Position numbers and translations under genes: made by a program. From contig NZ_CP045737.1 in the NCBI RefSeq assembly GCF_009649075.1, positions 3,534,001-3,598,000 on the forward strand: a stretch of DNA of 64,000 nucleotides, given 5' to 3'. Source of the DNA: Aeromicrobium yanjiei (lineage in GTDB: Bacteria; Actinomycetota; Actinomycetes; Propionibacteriales; Nocardioidaceae). Shown here one piece after another: positions 1-8,641 of this stretch (position 1 is the first letter of the stretch; every line of letters begins with the position of its first letter). The notes under the pieces are model-generated. The model was not told where the DNA came from and searched no databases. It saw nothing but the letters and a program-made list of their open reading frames with translations.

Positions 1-512
1 AACACCAGCAGCAGGGCGATCGCGGCCACGACACCGACCACACCGCCGTCCGGCCGGTAGCCGAGGAGCAGGGTCACGGCGATGATGATCGAGGACGCCA
101 TCGTGTAGCGCAGGGTGTCACCCAGCAGCGACCCCACCAGCAGGGATGGCCGCCACACCGGCAACGAACGTATCCGGTCGAAGACCCCCTTCTCGATGTC
201 GTTGTTGATCGTCATCGCGGTGTACATCGTGATCATCACGACGGTCTGCACGAGGATGCCCGGCGCGAGGTACGGCAGGTAGTCCTGCGGCGAGCCCGCG
301 ATCGCACCGCCGAAGATGAACGTGAACATCAGCGTGAACATGATCGGGAACATCGTGACGTCGAACAGCTGCTCTGGGACGTGCTTGATCTTGAGCAGCG
401 CCCGCCACCCGAACGTCAGGGACGAGGAGAGCGCGGACGCCGGCTCCGGCCGGGGACCCTCGCCGAGCGCGGCGACGACCTTGGCGTCCAGGCCTGCCGT
501 CCCCGTCGTCAT
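1..512 (-). CDS. ABC-2 type exporter permease (DrrB-like), 3' end outside window
   Basis: Membrane subunit of an ABC-2 exporter, paired with the ATPase just upstream. About 170 residues are visible; the stop codon lies before base 1. The protein starts with a short cytoplasmic stretch ([13 protein letters not shown]), then hydrophobic segments around [39 protein letters not shown] and [13 protein letters not shown]. The [15 protein letters not shown] stretch is typical of daunorubicin-type (DrrB) permeases. The ATG overlaps the ATPase stop in an ATGA, indicating translational coupling. Substrate unknown; drug or lipid export is the usual role of the family. Confidence 0.85.
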   Translation of the reverse strand, partial: MTTGTAGLDAKVVAALGEGPRPEPASALSSSLTFGWRALLKIKHVPEQLFDVTMFPIMFTLMFTFIFGGAIAGSPQDYLPYLAPGILVQTVVMITMYTAMTINNDIEKGVFDRIRSLPVWRPSLLVGSLLGDTLRYTMASSIIIAVTLLLGYRPDGGVVGVVAAIALLLV

Positions 513-1471
513 GCCGTCACCTTGTCGTCGTCGCGCACGTGCTCGCCGGTGAGCGCCAGGAACACCTCGTCGAGGCTCGGCTGGCCGAGTGAGAACTCCG
601 TGGTCGCGATGCCGTGGTCGCGCAGCCGCGCGAGGACCGCGGGTACGCCTGCGGGATCCGACACCCGCATCGATATCGCGGCCGGGTCCCTGCCGCGGTC
701 CGCCTCCCCACCCAGCGTCGTCTCGAGCAGCCGCAGCGCTTCGTCCCGCAGCGCTGGGTCCGCGACGCGTACGTGCAGCGCGCCGCTGCCGACCGAGGCC
801 TTGAGCTCACCGGTGGTGCCCTCGGCGATGACCCTGCCGCGATCGATCACCGCGATGCGGTCGGCGAGCTGATCGGCCTCGTCGAGGTACTGCGTCGTCA
901 GCAGGATCGTCGTGCCCGCCGAGACGAGCGCCCGCACGATGTCCCAGACCTGGTTGCGGCTGCGGGGGTCCAGGCCCGTGGTGGGCTCGTCGAGGAACAT
1001 GAGCTCGGGTCGGACCACGATGCTCCCCGCGATGTCGATGCGTCGCCGCATGCCGCCGGAGTACTTCTTGACCTGGCGGCCCGCGGCCTCGGTCAGATCG
1101 AAAGCGTCCAGCAGGTCCGCCGCTCGCTCGCGCGCCTGCGCCCAGCCGAAGCCGTAGAGCCGGCCGAGCATCACGAGATTCTCTGTCCCGGTGAGGTCCT
1201 CGTCGAGCGACGCGAACTGTCCGGTCATGGCGACCTTCGCCCGGACGGTGGCCGCCTCGGCGACGATGTCGTGGCCCAGCACGACCGCCGATCCGCCGGT
1301 CGGTCTCAGCAATGTCGCGAGCATCCGGATCGTCGTCGTCTTGCCGGCGCCGTTGGGTCCGAGCACCCCGTAGACGCCTCCACTCGGCACACGCAGGTCG
1401 ACCCCGTCGACCGCGTGCGTGTCCCCGAACGTCCGGGCCAGTGCGCTGGTCTCGATCGCATAGCTGGTCAT
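509..1471 (-). CDS. ABC transporter ATP-binding protein (DrrA-like)
   Basis: Cytoplasmic ATPase that powers the permease encoded downstream. 320 residues from MTSYAIET; this ATG is preceded by GAGAGGAG, so the longer upstream reading is rejected. Walker [10 protein letters not shown] at about residues 38-46, signature YSGGMRRR near 138-145, Walker [10 protein letters not shown] near 158-166, then the TGLDPRSR loop typical of DrrA. The C-terminal third (about 225-320) carries the extra domain of this family, ending in the [11 protein letters not shown] motif. ATPase and permease overlap by 4 nt. A 13-bp palindrome lies 35 nt upstream and could be its operator. Confidence 0.9.
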   Translation of the reverse strand: MTSYAIETSALARTFGDTHAVDGVDLRVPSGGVYGVLGPNGAGKTTTIRMLATLLRPTGGSAVVLGHDIVAEAATVRAKVAMTGQFASLDEDLTGTENLVMLGRLYGFGWAQARERAADLLDAFDLTEAAGRQVKKYSGGMRRRIDIAGSIVVRPELMFLDEPTTGLDPRSRNQVWDIVRALVSAGTTILLTTQYLDEADQLADRIAVIDRGRVIAEGTTGELKASVGSGALHVRVADPALRDEALRLLETTLGGEADRGRDPAAISMRVSDPAGVPAVLARLRDHGIATTEFSLGQPSLDEVFLALTGEHVRDDDKVTA

Positions 1472-1505
1472 CGCACTCCTCTCGATCCCGCCATCATCGC
1501 ATCTA

Positions 1506-1518
1506 TTCCTATTAGGAA
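1506..1518. promoter_or_regulatory. AT-rich palindrome upstream of DrrA-like gene
   Basis: Perfect 13-bp palindrome TTCCTATTAGGAA with a single central base, in otherwise GC-rich DNA and 35 nt upstream of the ATPase ATG. Position and symmetry suit a repressor operator. No regulator gene is adjacent inside the window, so the binding protein is unknown. Confidence 0.45.
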
Positions 1519-1538
1519 GAAGGGGTTGGACGAAAGAA

Positions 1539-1564
1539 GACCCGGCCACCGTGGTGGCCGGGTC
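1539..1564 (-). terminator. Rho-independent terminator of the fasciclin gene
   Basis: An 11-bp perfect stem (GACCCGGCCAC / GTGGCCGGGTC) with loop CGTG lies 28 nt after the fasciclin stop. On the minus strand it is followed by a pyrimidine run containing TTCTTTC. It separates the fasciclin transcript from the downstream ABC exporter. Confidence 0.75.
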
Positions 1565-1591
1565 TCCTGTGAGCTGCTCAGCGAGCGAGGA

Positions 1592-2266
1592 TCACGCGGG
1601 GGGCATGAGGACGCTGTCGATCAGGTAGACCGTCGCGTTGGCGGTCTTGACGCCACCGCAGATGACCTTGGCGTTGCCCTCGCCGACCGTGATCTCGTCG
1701 CCCGAGCCCTTGACGGTCAGGTCGGCGCCGTTGACGGTCTTGAAGGTGCCGTCGATGTCGGCAGGAGCGATCTGGCCGGGGATCACGTGGTACGTCAGGA
1801 TGCCGGACAGCGTGGCGCCGCCCTTCTCCTCCGAGACCGTCTTGACGCCCTCGTCGCCGAGCTGCTTGAACAGCGCGTCGAACGCGGTGTCGACCGGTGC
1901 GAAGACCGTGAACTCGTCACCGTTGAGGGTGTCGACCAGGTCGACGTCGGGGTTGATCTGGCCCGAGACGGCCTGGGTGAGGGTCTTGAGGAGCGGGTTG
2001 TTGCTGGCGGCCGTGGCGACCGGGTCCTGCGACATGCCGCTGACCGAGCCCGCGCCGTCCGGCACGGTCTTGGCGTAGTCGGCGCAGCCGGCACCGACCA
2101 GGTCGGCGGCCGGATCGGCGGCCGCGGTCGACTCCTCGGGAGCGGCGGACGTGGACTCGTCAGACGAGGCCGAGTCGCCCTCGCTGTCGCTCGAGCCGCA
2201 CGCGGCCGTGAAGAGGGACAGGGAGGCGACCGCCGCGACGGCGAAGCTCTTGGTGGAAGTACGCAT
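1592..2266 (-). CDS. Secreted fasciclin (FAS1) domain lipoprotein
   Basis: 224 residues. The N-terminal signal ends in a lipobox with Cys23 (LFTAAC), followed by a Ser/Asp/Glu-rich linker and one FAS1 domain from about residue 78 to the end. FAS1 hallmarks are the [14 protein letters not shown] and LTYHVIPG motifs and a late [10 protein letters not shown] strand. This is the architecture of mycobacterial MPB70/MPB83-type surface proteins. AAGGAGAA precedes the ATG. It lies 36 nt after a molybdopterin oxidoreductase on the same strand, probably co-transcribed. Role: cell-surface adhesion or support of the redox partner (inference). Confidence 0.9.
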   Translation of the reverse strand: MRTSTKSFAVAAVASLSLFTAACGSSDSEGDSASSDESTSAAPEESTAAADPAADLVGAGCADYAKTVPDGAGSVSGMSQDPVATAASNNPLLKTLTQAVSGQINPDVDLVDTLNGDEFTVFAPVDTAFDALFKQLGDEGVKTVSEEKGGATLSGILTYHVIPGQIAPADIDGTFKTVNGADLTVKGSGDEITVGEGNAKVICGGVKTANATVYLIDSVLMPPA

Positions 2267-2302
2267 TTCGGTTCTCCTTGTGGGGTTGGGAATCGTGCAG
2301 TC

Positions 2303-3862
2303 CTACTCGACGCGGAACTGGACGCTGTGCCAGCCGGTCGTCCCGTTCGGGCGGATGGGTGCCCGGTCGGAAGTCTGTGTGTCGCCGTCCTTGGTGGTGG
2401 CGCGGATCGTGAGCTGGTGGTTGCCGGGGGTGGCGTCGTCCCACTGGTAGCTCCACTGCCGCCAGGTCTCGGCGTTGTCCTCGGCGCCGAGCGTCGCCTC
2501 GACCCAGTCGCCCTCGTCGATGCTCACCTCGACCTTCTCGATGCCGACGGTCTGCGCCCACGCGACGCCGCCGAAGCGGGCCTTGTCCTGGGGGAAGGCC
2601 TGGAACGAGCGCGGCACGTCGATGCGCGAGGAGAACTTGATGGGCGCGAGCGCGGTGTAGTCGCGCGTCGTCCAGTAGCCCTTGAAGTCCGCGAACCGGG
2701 TGACCTCGATGTCGGTGAGCCACTTGGTCGCCGACACGAAGCCGTACAGACCGGGGATCACGAGGCGAGCGGGAAAGCCGTGCGCCAGCGGCAACGGTTC
2801 ACCGTTCATCCCGATCGCGACCATCGCGTTGCGGTCGTCGGTGACGGTCTCGAGGGGGCTGCCGGCCGTCCACCGGTCCGCGCTCGTGGACTTGATGGCG
2901 TCCGCCCCGTCCTGCACGCCGGCCATGCTCAGCAGGGTCGCGGTGCGCACGCCGAGCCAGAGGGCGTTGCCGACGTACGGTCCGCCGACCTCGTTGGAGA
3001 CGCACGTGAGGGTGACCCGGTGCTCCTCGAGCGCCATGCCCATGAGGTCGCGGTAGGACAGGTTCAGCTCGCGGTCGACCATGCCGTGGATGCGCAGGTT
3101 CCAGCCCTCGGCCGGTACGTCGGGGATCCGCAGCGCGGTGTCGACCCGGTAGAAGTCACGGTTCGGGGTGAGGTAGTCGCTCACGCCACTCACCCCGACC
3201 TCGACACCGGACGGCACCGGAGTCGCGGCCTTCGTCGCACCCGGCAGCCGGATCCCGGCCCGTGACGCGGCCGCGGCGGCGTCACCGAACAGCCGGCCGA
3301 CGACACCGCCGGCGAGCGCCAGCGCGGTGATGCCCAGCGAGGCCTTGAGGAATCCGCGGCGGCCGAGTCCCAGAGGGTGCGCATCGGCGGCCCGCTCCCG
3401 CTCGCGCAGGTTGCCGAGCAGCAGGACCAGGGCGCCGAGGCTGACGACGGCGGTCAGGACCGAGGGCACGAGGGTCAGGGCGCGGCTCGCGGTCGTGGTC
3501 CGGTCGATCGCGGCGCACACCACGGCGACGGCCCCGATCAGCGCGACGAGGACGACAGCGACGGTGGGGCGACGGCGGCCGACGATCCCCGCGACGACCG
3601 CGAGGAGGGCGAGCGTCGCCACGACGCCACCGATCAGCACGGGCTTGTCAGCGGTGCCGAACTGCCGGACCGCGAACTCCTTGAGGAACGGCGGCGCGTA
3701 GTCGATCGCGCGGTTGCCCACCGACTCGATCGGCGAGGGCACTCCCTGCAGCAGGGCCGCGACAGCCGTGCCGACGGCGACACCCGAGGCGGCGGCCAGG
3801 AAGCCGGCAAGGGCTCCGGCCCACCAGGGCGCTGCTGCGCGGGACGCTGTCGTTGTGCTCAC
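2303..3862 (-). CDS. Membrane-anchored sulfite-oxidase-family molybdopterin oxidoreductase
   Basis: About 519 residues from GTG at 3862 (MSTTTASR). A longer GTG start at 3940 exists but has no ribosome site. Four predicted membrane helices (about 13-38, 74-95, 98-118, 128-150) are followed by a Tat-like RRGFLK (168-173) and another hydrophobic segment (172-190). The extracytoplasmic Mo-cofactor domain follows, with the expected cofactor-ligating Cys near 287 (VTLTCVSNEVGG), and the C-terminal Mo-co dimerisation domain near 395-519. Likely a periplasm-facing redox enzyme fed by a quinone or cytochrome partner; substrate unknown. It pairs with the downstream fasciclin gene. Confidence 0.85.
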   Translation of the reverse strand: MSTTTASRAAAPWWAGALAGFLAAASGVAVGTAVAALLQGVPSPIESVGNRAIDYAPPFLKEFAVRQFGTADKPVLIGGVVATLALLAVVAGIVGRRRPTVAVVLVALIGAVAVVCAAIDRTTTASRALTLVPSVLTAVVSLGALVLLLGNLRERERAADAHPLGLGRRGFLKASLGITALALAGGVVGRLFGDAAAAASRAGIRLPGATKAATPVPSGVEVGVSGVSDYLTPNRDFYRVDTALRIPDVPAEGWNLRIHGMVDRELNLSYRDLMGMALEEHRVTLTCVSNEVGGPYVGNALWLGVRTATLLSMAGVQDGADAIKSTSADRWTAGSPLETVTDDRNAMVAIGMNGEPLPLAHGFPARLVIPGLYGFVSATKWLTDIEVTRFADFKGYWTTRDYTALAPIKFSSRIDVPRSFQAFPQDKARFGGVAWAQTVGIEKVEVSIDEGDWVEATLGAEDNAETWRQWSYQWDDATPGNHQLTIRATTKDGDTQTSDRAPIRPNGTTGWHSVQFRVE

Positions 3863-3950
3863 ACCCCGTGTTCGACACCCCCGGCGACAGGGATGGGTGG
3901 GCGGCCGAAAAAGCTCGGTGTCCAACTCGTGAGTAACCACGATCCGCTTC

Positions 3951-3956
3951 TAAGGT
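3951..3956 (+). promoter_or_regulatory. -10 box of a probable leaderless transcript
   Basis: TAAGGT followed by exactly 6 nt and the ATG at 3963, so transcription would start at the start codon. AGGTGAGG in the same place could also act as a ribosome site. No clear -35. Confidence 0.45.
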
Positions 3957-3962
3957 GAGGCG

Positions 3963-5390
3963 ATGACCGCGCAGACCGGAGTGTCCTTCCCCTCAGAGAG
4001 CTCGTCGTCCGCGGCGCGCACCGTGCTGTCCGACGCCCTCCGCAAGGCCGACCCAGTCGGGGCGCGGGCGGTCGAGGGTGAGACCAGCTGGCGCCGCAAC
4101 TATCTCTCGCACTTCCGGCGGGCGGTCGAGGCCGGGATCGGCGAGCCCCCGGCGGCGCACTCGATCGCCGCGGAGGGGCTGCGCAGCGCGCACGACCTGA
4201 TGCGCTTCGGCGACGTCGCGCTCGACGAGGCCATCGGCGGCACCGCGCTCACCCAGGCCTTCCACACCCGCACGATCCGCGGGAGCGCGGAGCCCGAGAC
4301 CGAGCTGTCGATCCCCTACCGCGGCGAGCGGCTCACGGGCCGGGCCCTGCACGACCAGCTCGACACCTGGGTCGCGGACGGCGTCATCACGCCCTCGTGC
4401 GCGACGGCCGTGAAGACCGTCCAGGACAATCCCGACTGGCTGCGCCTCGAGGGCGACACCGTGGTCGTGCTGGGCGCGGGCGCCGAGATGGGTCCCTACC
4501 GGGCGCTCCTGCGCTGGGGCGCCGAGGTGGTCGCGGTCGACCTGCCCCGCTCCGACGTCCAGGCACGCATCCGCGACCTGGCCCAGGACTCCGCAGGCAC
4601 CGCCCACGTCCCGGCCCGCATCGTCACCAACGGCGACGACGACTCCGGCGCCGACCTCCTGACCGAGCTGCCCGCCGTCGCGCACTGGCTCGACGGGATC
4701 CAGGGCCGGCTCGTGCTCGGCAACTACTGCTACGCCGACGGCGCGACCCACGTCCGCGTGTCCATGGCCGCCGACGCCCTCGCGGAGCACCTGACGCGCG
4801 AGCGGCCCGACACCGCCCTGGCCTTCCTCGCGACGCCGACCGACACGTTCGCGGTGCCGGCCGAGGACGTCGAGCGGTCCAATGCGGCGTACGCGCGACG
4901 CGGCGCCACCCGGCTGATCCGGACCCCGCTGCGCGCGGTCAGCGGCGGCCGGCTCCTCCAGCGCAACTACGCGCCGGGGGCCGATCCGGGGCTGTGCGAC
5001 GCGATCGTCCCGCAGCAGGGCCCCAACTACGCGCTCGCGAAGCGGCTGCAGCGCTGGCGGGCCACCACCGCGCGCCAGGCCGGCACGACCGTGTCGCTCA
5101 ACGTCGCACCGGCCACCCGCACCCGCTCGGTGGTCAAGAACAAGGCGCTCGCCGCGGCGTACGCGGGCGCCCACCGCTTCGGGGTCGAGATCTTCGACCC
5201 CGCGACGAGCAACGTCCTGATGGCGGCCCTCCTGGCGTACGACCTGCGCTCAGGTGCGGCCCCCCAGCGGGAGCCGTGGCAGGACGAGGCCGTCAACGCG
5301 GCCCACGGGGGACTGTGGACCGCGGCGTACGACCCGCGCAGCGCCCTCGGCCTGGCCGCGGTCCTCGGCATCGGCGCGCTGCGCGGGTAG
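3963..5390 (+). CDS. Uncharacterised protein with Rossmann-type nucleotide-binding core
   Basis: 475 residues, no signal peptide. I do not recognise a characterised family. A glycine-rich strand-loop-helix at about 166-195 (TVVVLGAGAEMGPYRALL, then AEVVAVDLPRSD) looks like an NAD(P)- or SAM-binding Rossmann fold. The N-terminal 110 residues are helical, with SWRRNYLSHFRRAVEAG. The C-terminal part has a basic stretch (RLQRWRATTARQ) and a PATRTRSVVKNKALAAAY segment. It is divergent from the molybdo-oxidoreductase and convergent with the nitroreductase, and not in an operon. A dehydrogenase or methyltransferase role is only a guess. Confidence 0.75.
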   Translation: MTAQTGVSFPSESSSSAARTVLSDALRKADPVGARAVEGETSWRRNYLSHFRRAVEAGIGEPPAAHSIAAEGLRSAHDLMRFGDVALDEAIGGTALTQAFHTRTIRGSAEPETELSIPYRGERLTGRALHDQLDTWVADGVITPSCATAVKTVQDNPDWLRLEGDTVVVLGAGAEMGPYRALLRWGAEVVAVDLPRSDVQARIRDLAQDSAGTAHVPARIVTNGDDDSGADLLTELPAVAHWLDGIQGRLVLGNYCYADGATHVRVSMAADALAEHLTRERPDTALAFLATPTDTFAVPAEDVERSNAAYARRGATRLIRTPLRAVSGGRLLQRNYAPGADPGLCDAIVPQQGPNYALAKRLQRWRATTARQAGTTVSLNVAPATRTRSVVKNKALAAAYAGAHRFGVEIFDPATSNVLMAALLAYDLRSGAAPQREPWQDEAVNAAHGGLWTAAYDPRSALGLAAVLGIGALRG

Positions 5391-5396
5391 GGCAGC

Positions 5397-6089
5397 TCAG
5401 TCGACGAAGCGGACCGCGTCCTCGATCGGTGCCCGGCGTGACGTGAACCGGGCGGTGGGGTGGTCGGGATCGGGTCGCCCGAAGGAGATGCCGCACACGA
5501 CCCGTCGGTCGTCGGGCAGGTCGAGGACCTCCCGCACCGCGGGCGCGACCTGAGCGATCGCGGCCTGCGCACACGTCCCGAGCCCCAGCGCCTCGGCCGC
5601 GAGCATGAACGAGTTCACGTAGAGCCCGCAGTCGATCGCGCCGTAGACCCCGAGATCGGCGTCCGTCGTGATGATCGCGACGTGGGGGGCGCCGAAGAAC
5701 TCGAAGTTGCGCAGCATCTGCATCGCGGAGCCCTCGCGGTCGCCCCGCTCGACGCCGACGGCCTCGTACAGCTGCCAGCCGACCTCCTTGCGCCGCTCGT
5801 TGTAGACGCCCGTGTAGGAGTCCGGGAACGGGAAGTCCGAGGGTGCGGGCTGGCCGAAGGTCGCCATGACGTTCTCGACCGCGGCCTTCGACAGTGCCTC
5901 GCGGGCCTCGCCCGAGACGATGTGCACGCCCCACGGCTGCGTGTTGCACCACGACGCGGTGTGCTGGGCGGTGGTCAGGACGCTCTCGATCGTCTCGCGG
6001 GGCACCGGCTCGGGGAGGTAGCCCCGGCAGCTGCGCCGAGCGGTCAGCAGACGGTCGACGACCGCGAAGTCGTCCGCTGCGGCGCTCAT
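5397..6089 (-). CDS. Nitroreductase-family FMN oxidoreductase
   Basis: 230 residues, near the usual family length. The N-terminal RRSCRGYLPEPVP (about 18-30) is the FMN-phosphate-binding start of nitroreductases. TAQHTASWCNTQPW (about 40-53) is the second conserved block, and GLGTCAQAAIAQ (about 157-168) the third. Likely an NAD(P)H-dependent reductase of nitro, quinone or enone substrates; a cytosolic homodimer in this family. The ATG overlaps the upstream enoyl-CoA hydratase stop (ATGA), so both belong to one transcript. Substrate cannot be told from sequence. Confidence 0.9.
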   Translation of the reverse strand: MSAAADDFAVVDRLLTARRSCRGYLPEPVPRETIESVLTTAQHTASWCNTQPWGVHIVSGEAREALSKAAVENVMATFGQPAPSDFPFPDSYTGVYNERRKEVGWQLYEAVGVERGDREGSAMQMLRNFEFFGAPHVAIITTDADLGVYGAIDCGLYVNSFMLAAEALGLGTCAQAAIAQVAPAVREVLDLPDDRRVVCGISFGRPDPDHPTARFTSRRAPIEDAVRFVD

Positions 6090-6841
6090 CGGCCCACGAA
6101 CTTCGGTGCGCGCTTGGTCATGAACGCGGTCGCGCCCTCGGCGAAGTCCTCGGTGCCGAACAGCTGCACCTGCAGATCGCGCTCCCGGTCCAGGACGGCG
6201 TCGAGGTCACCGAGGGTCGCGGCCGTGATCGCCTCCTTGGTCGCCCGGAACGCCACGCCGGCGCCGTTCGCGAGCCGATGCACGATCGCTTCGACCTCGG
6301 TCTCGAGGTCGTCGTCCGGGACGCAGGCGTGGATCAGCCCGGCCGCCGCAGCGTCCGTCGCGGGCAGCCGCTCACCCAGCAGCGCCATCGCGGTGGCCCG
6401 CGCCCGGCCGATCGACGCTGCGACGATCGCGGTCGAGCCGCCGTCGGGCATCAGGCCGATGTTGGTGAAGGGCAGCAGGAAGTACGCCGACTGCGCGGCC
6501 ACCGTGATGTCGGCGGCGAGCGAGATCGAGCAGCCGAAGCCGGCCGCGGGCCCGTTCACCGCAGCCACGACCGGCACCGGGCACGCCGTGACGGCGCGGA
6601 CCAACCGGTTCGCGACGTCCATCGGCTCGGTGCCGCTGAGCGTGCCGTCGAGACGGGCGCCGGTCGAGAACGCCCGGCCGGCCCCGGTCATGACGACCAC
6701 ACGGATCGTGTCGTCGAGCGCTTCCAGCGCGGCAGAGACGGTGTCGAGCATCTCGCCGGTCAGGCCGTTGAGGCGGTCGGGATCGTTCCAGGTGATCCTC
6801 AGGACGCCCTCGGCGCTGTGGACCAGCACGGGTTCAGACAT
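6086..6841 (-). CDS. Enoyl-CoA hydratase/isomerase family protein
   Basis: 251 residues from MSEPVLVHS; AGAGGAA lies just upstream, so the longer MVTEWEEE reading is rejected. Crotonase fold: oxyanion-hole segment AFSTGARLDGTL (about 65-76), where the usual GADL is GARL, and NGPAAGFGCSISLAADITVA (about 97-116). The position of the catalytic glutamates of classical hydratases is not clearly kept, so isomerase or another crotonase reaction is possible. Translationally coupled to the downstream nitroreductase. Confidence 0.88.
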   Translation of the reverse strand: MSEPVLVHSAEGVLRITWNDPDRLNGLTGEMLDTVSAALEALDDTIRVVVMTGAGRAFSTGARLDGTLSGTEPMDVANRLVRAVTACPVPVVAAVNGPAAGFGCSISLAADITVAAQSAYFLLPFTNIGLMPDGGSTAIVAASIGRARATAMALLGERLPATDAAAAGLIHACVPDDDLETEVEAIVHRLANGAGVAFRATKEAITAATLGDLDAVLDRERDLQVQLFGTEDFAEGATAFMTKRAPKFVGR

Positions 6842-6873
6842 GTGTTCCTCTTCCCACTCGGTCACCACAGGCT

Positions 6874-6884
6874 AGGGGACCCCT
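6874..6884. promoter_or_regulatory. Small palindrome between divergent hydratase and SDR genes
   Basis: AGGGGACCCCT, an 11-bp perfect palindrome in the 78-bp divergent promoter region. It could be an operator for either gene; no regulator is adjacent. Confidence 0.3.
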
Positions 6885-6907
6885 GGCCATCGTGACAGTG
6901 GTGGTGG

Positions 6908-6913
6908 CACTAT
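6908..6913 (+). promoter_or_regulatory. -10 box of a probable leaderless transcript
   Basis: CACTAT, then 6 nt, then the ATG at 6920. No ribosome-binding sequence is seen in front of this start. Confidence 0.45.
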
Positions 6914-6919
6914 CGGGCC

Positions 6920-7777
6920 ATGTCCCTTGCAGGCAAGACGATCATCATGTCCGGCGGCAGTCGTGGAATCGGCGAGGCCATCGCGGTGCGGGCGGCCCGC
7001 GACGGCGCCAACGTCGCACTGCTGGCCAAGACCACCGAGCCGCACCCGGCGCTCCCCGGCACGATCCACACCGCCGCTGCCGCGATCGAGGAGGCGGGCG
7101 GGCACGCCCTGCCCCTGGTCGGCGACATCCGGGACGACGCCTTCGTCCTCGACGCGGTGGCCCGGACCGCCGAGGCGTTCGGCGGGATCGACATCGTGGT
7201 CAACAACGCCTCGGCGATCGACCTGTCGAGCACCGAGGACATCTCGATGAAGAAGTACGACCTGATGAACGACATCAACTCGCGCGGCTCGTTCCTGCTC
7301 GCCAAGTCGTGCATCGAGCACCTCAAGGCCGCCGACAACCCGCACATCCTGACCCTGTCGCCCCCGATCACGCTGGACCCGAAGTGGTTCAGCACGGCCA
7401 CGGCGTACACGATCGCGAAGTTCGGCATGAGCCTGGTGACGCTCGGGCTCAGCGAGGAGCTGAGGTCGTACGGCATCGCGGCCAACTCCCTGTGGCCGCG
7501 TACCGCGATCGACACCGCCGCGGTGCGCAACGTCGTCGGTCCCGGGCTCGTGTCGCACTCCCGCAAGCCCACGATCATGGCCGATGCCGCGTACGAGATC
7601 CTCAACCGGCCGAGCCGTGACTTCACCGGCCAGTTCGTGATCGACGACGACGTCCTGGAGGAGGCCGGCGTCACCGACTTCTCGGTCTATCTCAACGGCG
7701 GCGACGAGTCCGACCTGGCGCTGGACTTCTGGGTCGAGGGCAAGGGCCCGCACAACCCGGAGCTGTCCCTGCACTGA
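6920..7777 (+). CDS. SDR-family oxidoreductase (HSDL2-like)
   Basis: 285 residues. N-terminal cofactor motif SGGSRGIGEAIAVRAA (about 11-26); the long loop after beta-2 (LLAKTTEPHPALPGTIHTAA) is typical of hydroxysteroid-dehydrogenase-like-2 proteins. NNASAID (about 95-101) corresponds to the NNAG motif. The catalytic region is STATAYTIAKFGM (about 155-167), with Tyr and Lys in YTIAK. Likely an NADP-dependent dehydrogenase of a fatty-acyl or steroid-type substrate; its neighbours across the promoter are an enoyl-CoA hydratase and a nitroreductase. Cytosolic. Confidence 0.88.
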   Translation: MSLAGKTIIMSGGSRGIGEAIAVRAARDGANVALLAKTTEPHPALPGTIHTAAAAIEEAGGHALPLVGDIRDDAFVLDAVARTAEAFGGIDIVVNNASAIDLSSTEDISMKKYDLMNDINSRGSFLLAKSCIEHLKAADNPHILTLSPPITLDPKWFSTATAYTIAKFGMSLVTLGLSEELRSYGIAANSLWPRTAIDTAAVRNVVGPGLVSHSRKPTIMADAAYEILNRPSRDFTGQFVIDDDVLEEAGVTDFSVYLNGGDESDLALDFWVEGKGPHNPELSLH

Positions 7778-7891
7778 GCCGCCCACCCGTACGGGCTAGT
7801 CCATTCGGATGATCTTGGCCTGTCCGTCACCAAATGCACGCGAATGTCCTGTCCGCCTCGTAACGTCGTCGGGGAGGGAAGGAAGCAGTCG

Positions 7892-8212
7892 ATGAGCGTG
7901 TACCTGTTCGACATGGGCGGTCAGCCGATCGCCTTTCGGCGCACCTGGACCGATCCGTTCGTGTTCGACCTCGACGGGCACTGGATCGGCTGGTTCCCGT
8001 GGGACGACAACGACGCGGTCGACATCGACGGGCACTACCTCGGCACGGTCGTCGACGACCGGCTCGTGCGCCGCAACGACTGGTATCAGCGGCCCTGCAC
8101 GGGCACGGCAGCCGATCCCGGACGCGGCGAGCGCACCGGCCGCCCGCCCGAGCCGCACCACTTCCACAACTGCTTCGCCTACCAGGACATCCGCGTCCGG
8201 CACCACGCCTGA
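7892..8212 (+). CDS. Small repeat protein resembling 4-fold beta-flower domains
   Basis: 106 residues from MSVYLFDMGG; GGAGGGAAGGAAG precedes this ATG, so it is preferred over the upstream start at 7844. Three similar hairpin units are visible: YLFDMGGQPIAF, VFDLDGHWIGWF and AVDIDGHYLGTV, each with a D-x-x-G-x-x-(I/L)-(A/G) core. This spacing resembles the 4-fold beta-flower domain, which I recall only in outline. The C-terminus is rich in Pro, His and Arg (PPEPHHFHNC). It meets the OsmC gene head-on with no spacer. Function unknown. Confidence 0.75.
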   Translation: MSVYLFDMGGQPIAFRRTWTDPFVFDLDGHWIGWFPWDDNDAVDIDGHYLGTVVDDRLVRRNDWYQRPCTGTAADPGRGERTGRPPEPHHFHNCFAYQDIRVRHHA

Positions 8213-8641
8213 TCAGACGTCGTTGATCTGCGTCTCCGCGGTCGCGCCGAGCGCGAGCGTGCGGCTGACGGTGCACAGACGCTCCTCGGCCTTGCGGATC
8301 GCATCGGGCAGCAGCGCACGTGCCGCCTCGCCGCCCTCCCCCTCGGGGAACGCCACGTCGAACGTCATCCGGATGTCGACCAGGTGGCTGCCCTGCTCGT
8401 CGCGCACCTTGTCCGCGCGGGTGTGCACCTCGAACGTCGTCGCCTCCGCCCGCCGCGACACCAGGGGGTCGACCGTGATCGCTGTGCACCCGGCCAGCGC
8501 CACGAGCAGCAGCTCGACCGGGGTGAAGTCGGCCGTCGACCCGTCCCCGATCTCCAGGGTCGTGCCGCGCACGTTGGTCGCTCGATAACGGGACGGCCCG
8601 GTGCGGGCCAGCTCGACGCTGCGTTCGGTGTCGTCGCTCAT
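8213..8641 (-). CDS. OsmC/Ohr-family peroxiredoxin-like protein
   Basis: 142 residues. Both family cysteines are in place: LAGCTAITVD (Cys near 51) and ERLCTVSRTL (Cys near 123). OsmC proteins reduce organic hydroperoxides using these two thiols; paralogues of this subgroup are often only annotated as OsmC-like. Its start overlaps the stop of the upstream DUF2470 gene by 4 nt, so the two form one operon. Cytosolic. Peroxide substrate and thiol donor cannot be read from the sequence. Confidence 0.9.
   Translation of the reverse strand: MSDDTERSVELARTGPSRYRATNVRGTTLEIGDGSTADFTPVELLLVALAGCTAITVDPLVSRRAEATTFEVHTRADKVRDEQGSHLVDIRMTFDVAFPEGEGGEAARALLPDAIRKAEERLCTVSRTLALGATAETQINDV

Noticed and set aside
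614..3265. 883-residue open frame on the plus strand
   Set aside because: It runs antisense through the ABC ATPase, fasciclin and molybdo-oxidoreductase genes. GC-rich codon bias makes long shadow frames, and no domain is recognisable.
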